A DNA stretch of 5,956 nucleotides from a bacterium (GTDB taxonomy: Bacteria; SZUA-79; Acidulodesulfobacterales; Acidulodesulfobacteraceae), in NCBI GenBank assembly GCA_021803845.1, contig JAJZLA010000116.1:1-5956 (forward strand), given 5' to 3'. Positions 5,855 through 5,956 of this stretch are shown piece after piece; the first letter of the stretch is position 1, and every line of letters begins with the position of its first letter. Below the pieces are notes generated by a model. It did not search any database. It worked only from the letters and a program-made list of their open reading frames with translations, and was not told the origin of the DNA. Made by a program: the position numbers and the translations under genes.

Positions 5855-5956
5855 AAAGCAGTATTTATGTAAGGAAAATTAGCTAATTACTTAAAATTAT
5901 TTAAAACTAATTAAATATATGTATATTTATTTAGCAATTTTAAAAGTTATCTTAAA

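Larger units (their letters stand above)
5802..5956. other. AT-rich intergenic region upstream of the methyltransferase
   Basis: This 155-bp stretch has no supported gene. It is strongly AT-rich and holds the candidate promoter, the tandem repeat and a perfect 12-bp palindrome, AATTAGCTAATT (5877-5888). The palindrome is about 75 bp before the methyltransferase start. It could be an operator, but palindromes of A and T are expected in such DNA. Confidence 0.5.

Noticed and set aside
5371..5886. Plus-strand open frames over the methyltransferase (5371-5586 and 5647-5886)
   Set aside because: They run antisense to the methyltransferase; the second extends into AT-rich intergenic DNA but has no motif and no clear start signal.
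1..5956. Avoidance of CYCGRG sites
   Set aside because: Three sites found by eye in about 6 kb at roughly 40% G+C is close to the two to three expected by chance, so there is no evidence of avoidance.
1..5956. tRNA, rRNA, CRISPR array, transposase or attachment site
   Set aside because: I saw no cloverleaf, no regularly spaced repeats, and no transposase or integrase motifs in any frame.

Overview
The window carries four genes, all on the minus strand and tightly packed. Transcription runs from high to low coordinates: DNA methyltransferase, restriction endonuclease, a large double-ATPase kinase-like protein, and a receiver-domain protein cut by the left edge. Gene density, Shine-Dalgarno sites, one overlapping and one nearly abutting gene pair, and the standard genetic code point to a bacterium. 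G+C is roughly 40% by eye. Nothing in the sequence fixes the lineage. The cassette looks like an accessory (defence-type) locus rather than housekeeping DNA.

Right half (3386-5801): a type II restriction-modification pair of the AvaI/BsoBI type. The methyltransferase has an AdoMet motif DPFAGAGT and a catalytic TSPPY, which suggests an amino (probably N4-cytosine) methyltransferase. The endonuclease starts 4 nt after the methyltransferase stop and carries the AvaI/BsoBI catalytic signature (GELKGG, D246, H253). The expected target is CYCGRG. No controller (C-protein) gene is visible.

Gap (3251-3385): a near-perfect 17-bp palindrome lies just after the endonuclease stop and could be a weak terminator. 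Two TATAAT hexamers lie just before the next start. The left pair may therefore have its own promoter.

Left half (1-3250): a 908-residue protein reads, from N to C terminus, as (a) a small domain resembling the PUA/EVE-like N-terminal domain of some HNH restriction endonucleases, (b) a MutL/Hsp90/MORC-like GHKL ATPase, and (c) a histidine-kinase-like segment with a candidate phospho-histidine and a second GHKL ATPase. Its stop overlaps the start of a receiver-domain protein (TAATG), so the two look like a sensor/response-regulator pair. My reading, which is inference, is that this is a two-component-style system with a nucleic-acid-reading input domain, housed beside a restriction-modification system. 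This is the most interesting content of the window.

Caution: the first 25 bases are an exact reverse complement of 659-683, inside the kinase ATP-binding motif. This is most simply explained by a fold-back assembly or amplification artefact at the left edge. The last residues of the receiver protein as read here should not be trusted.
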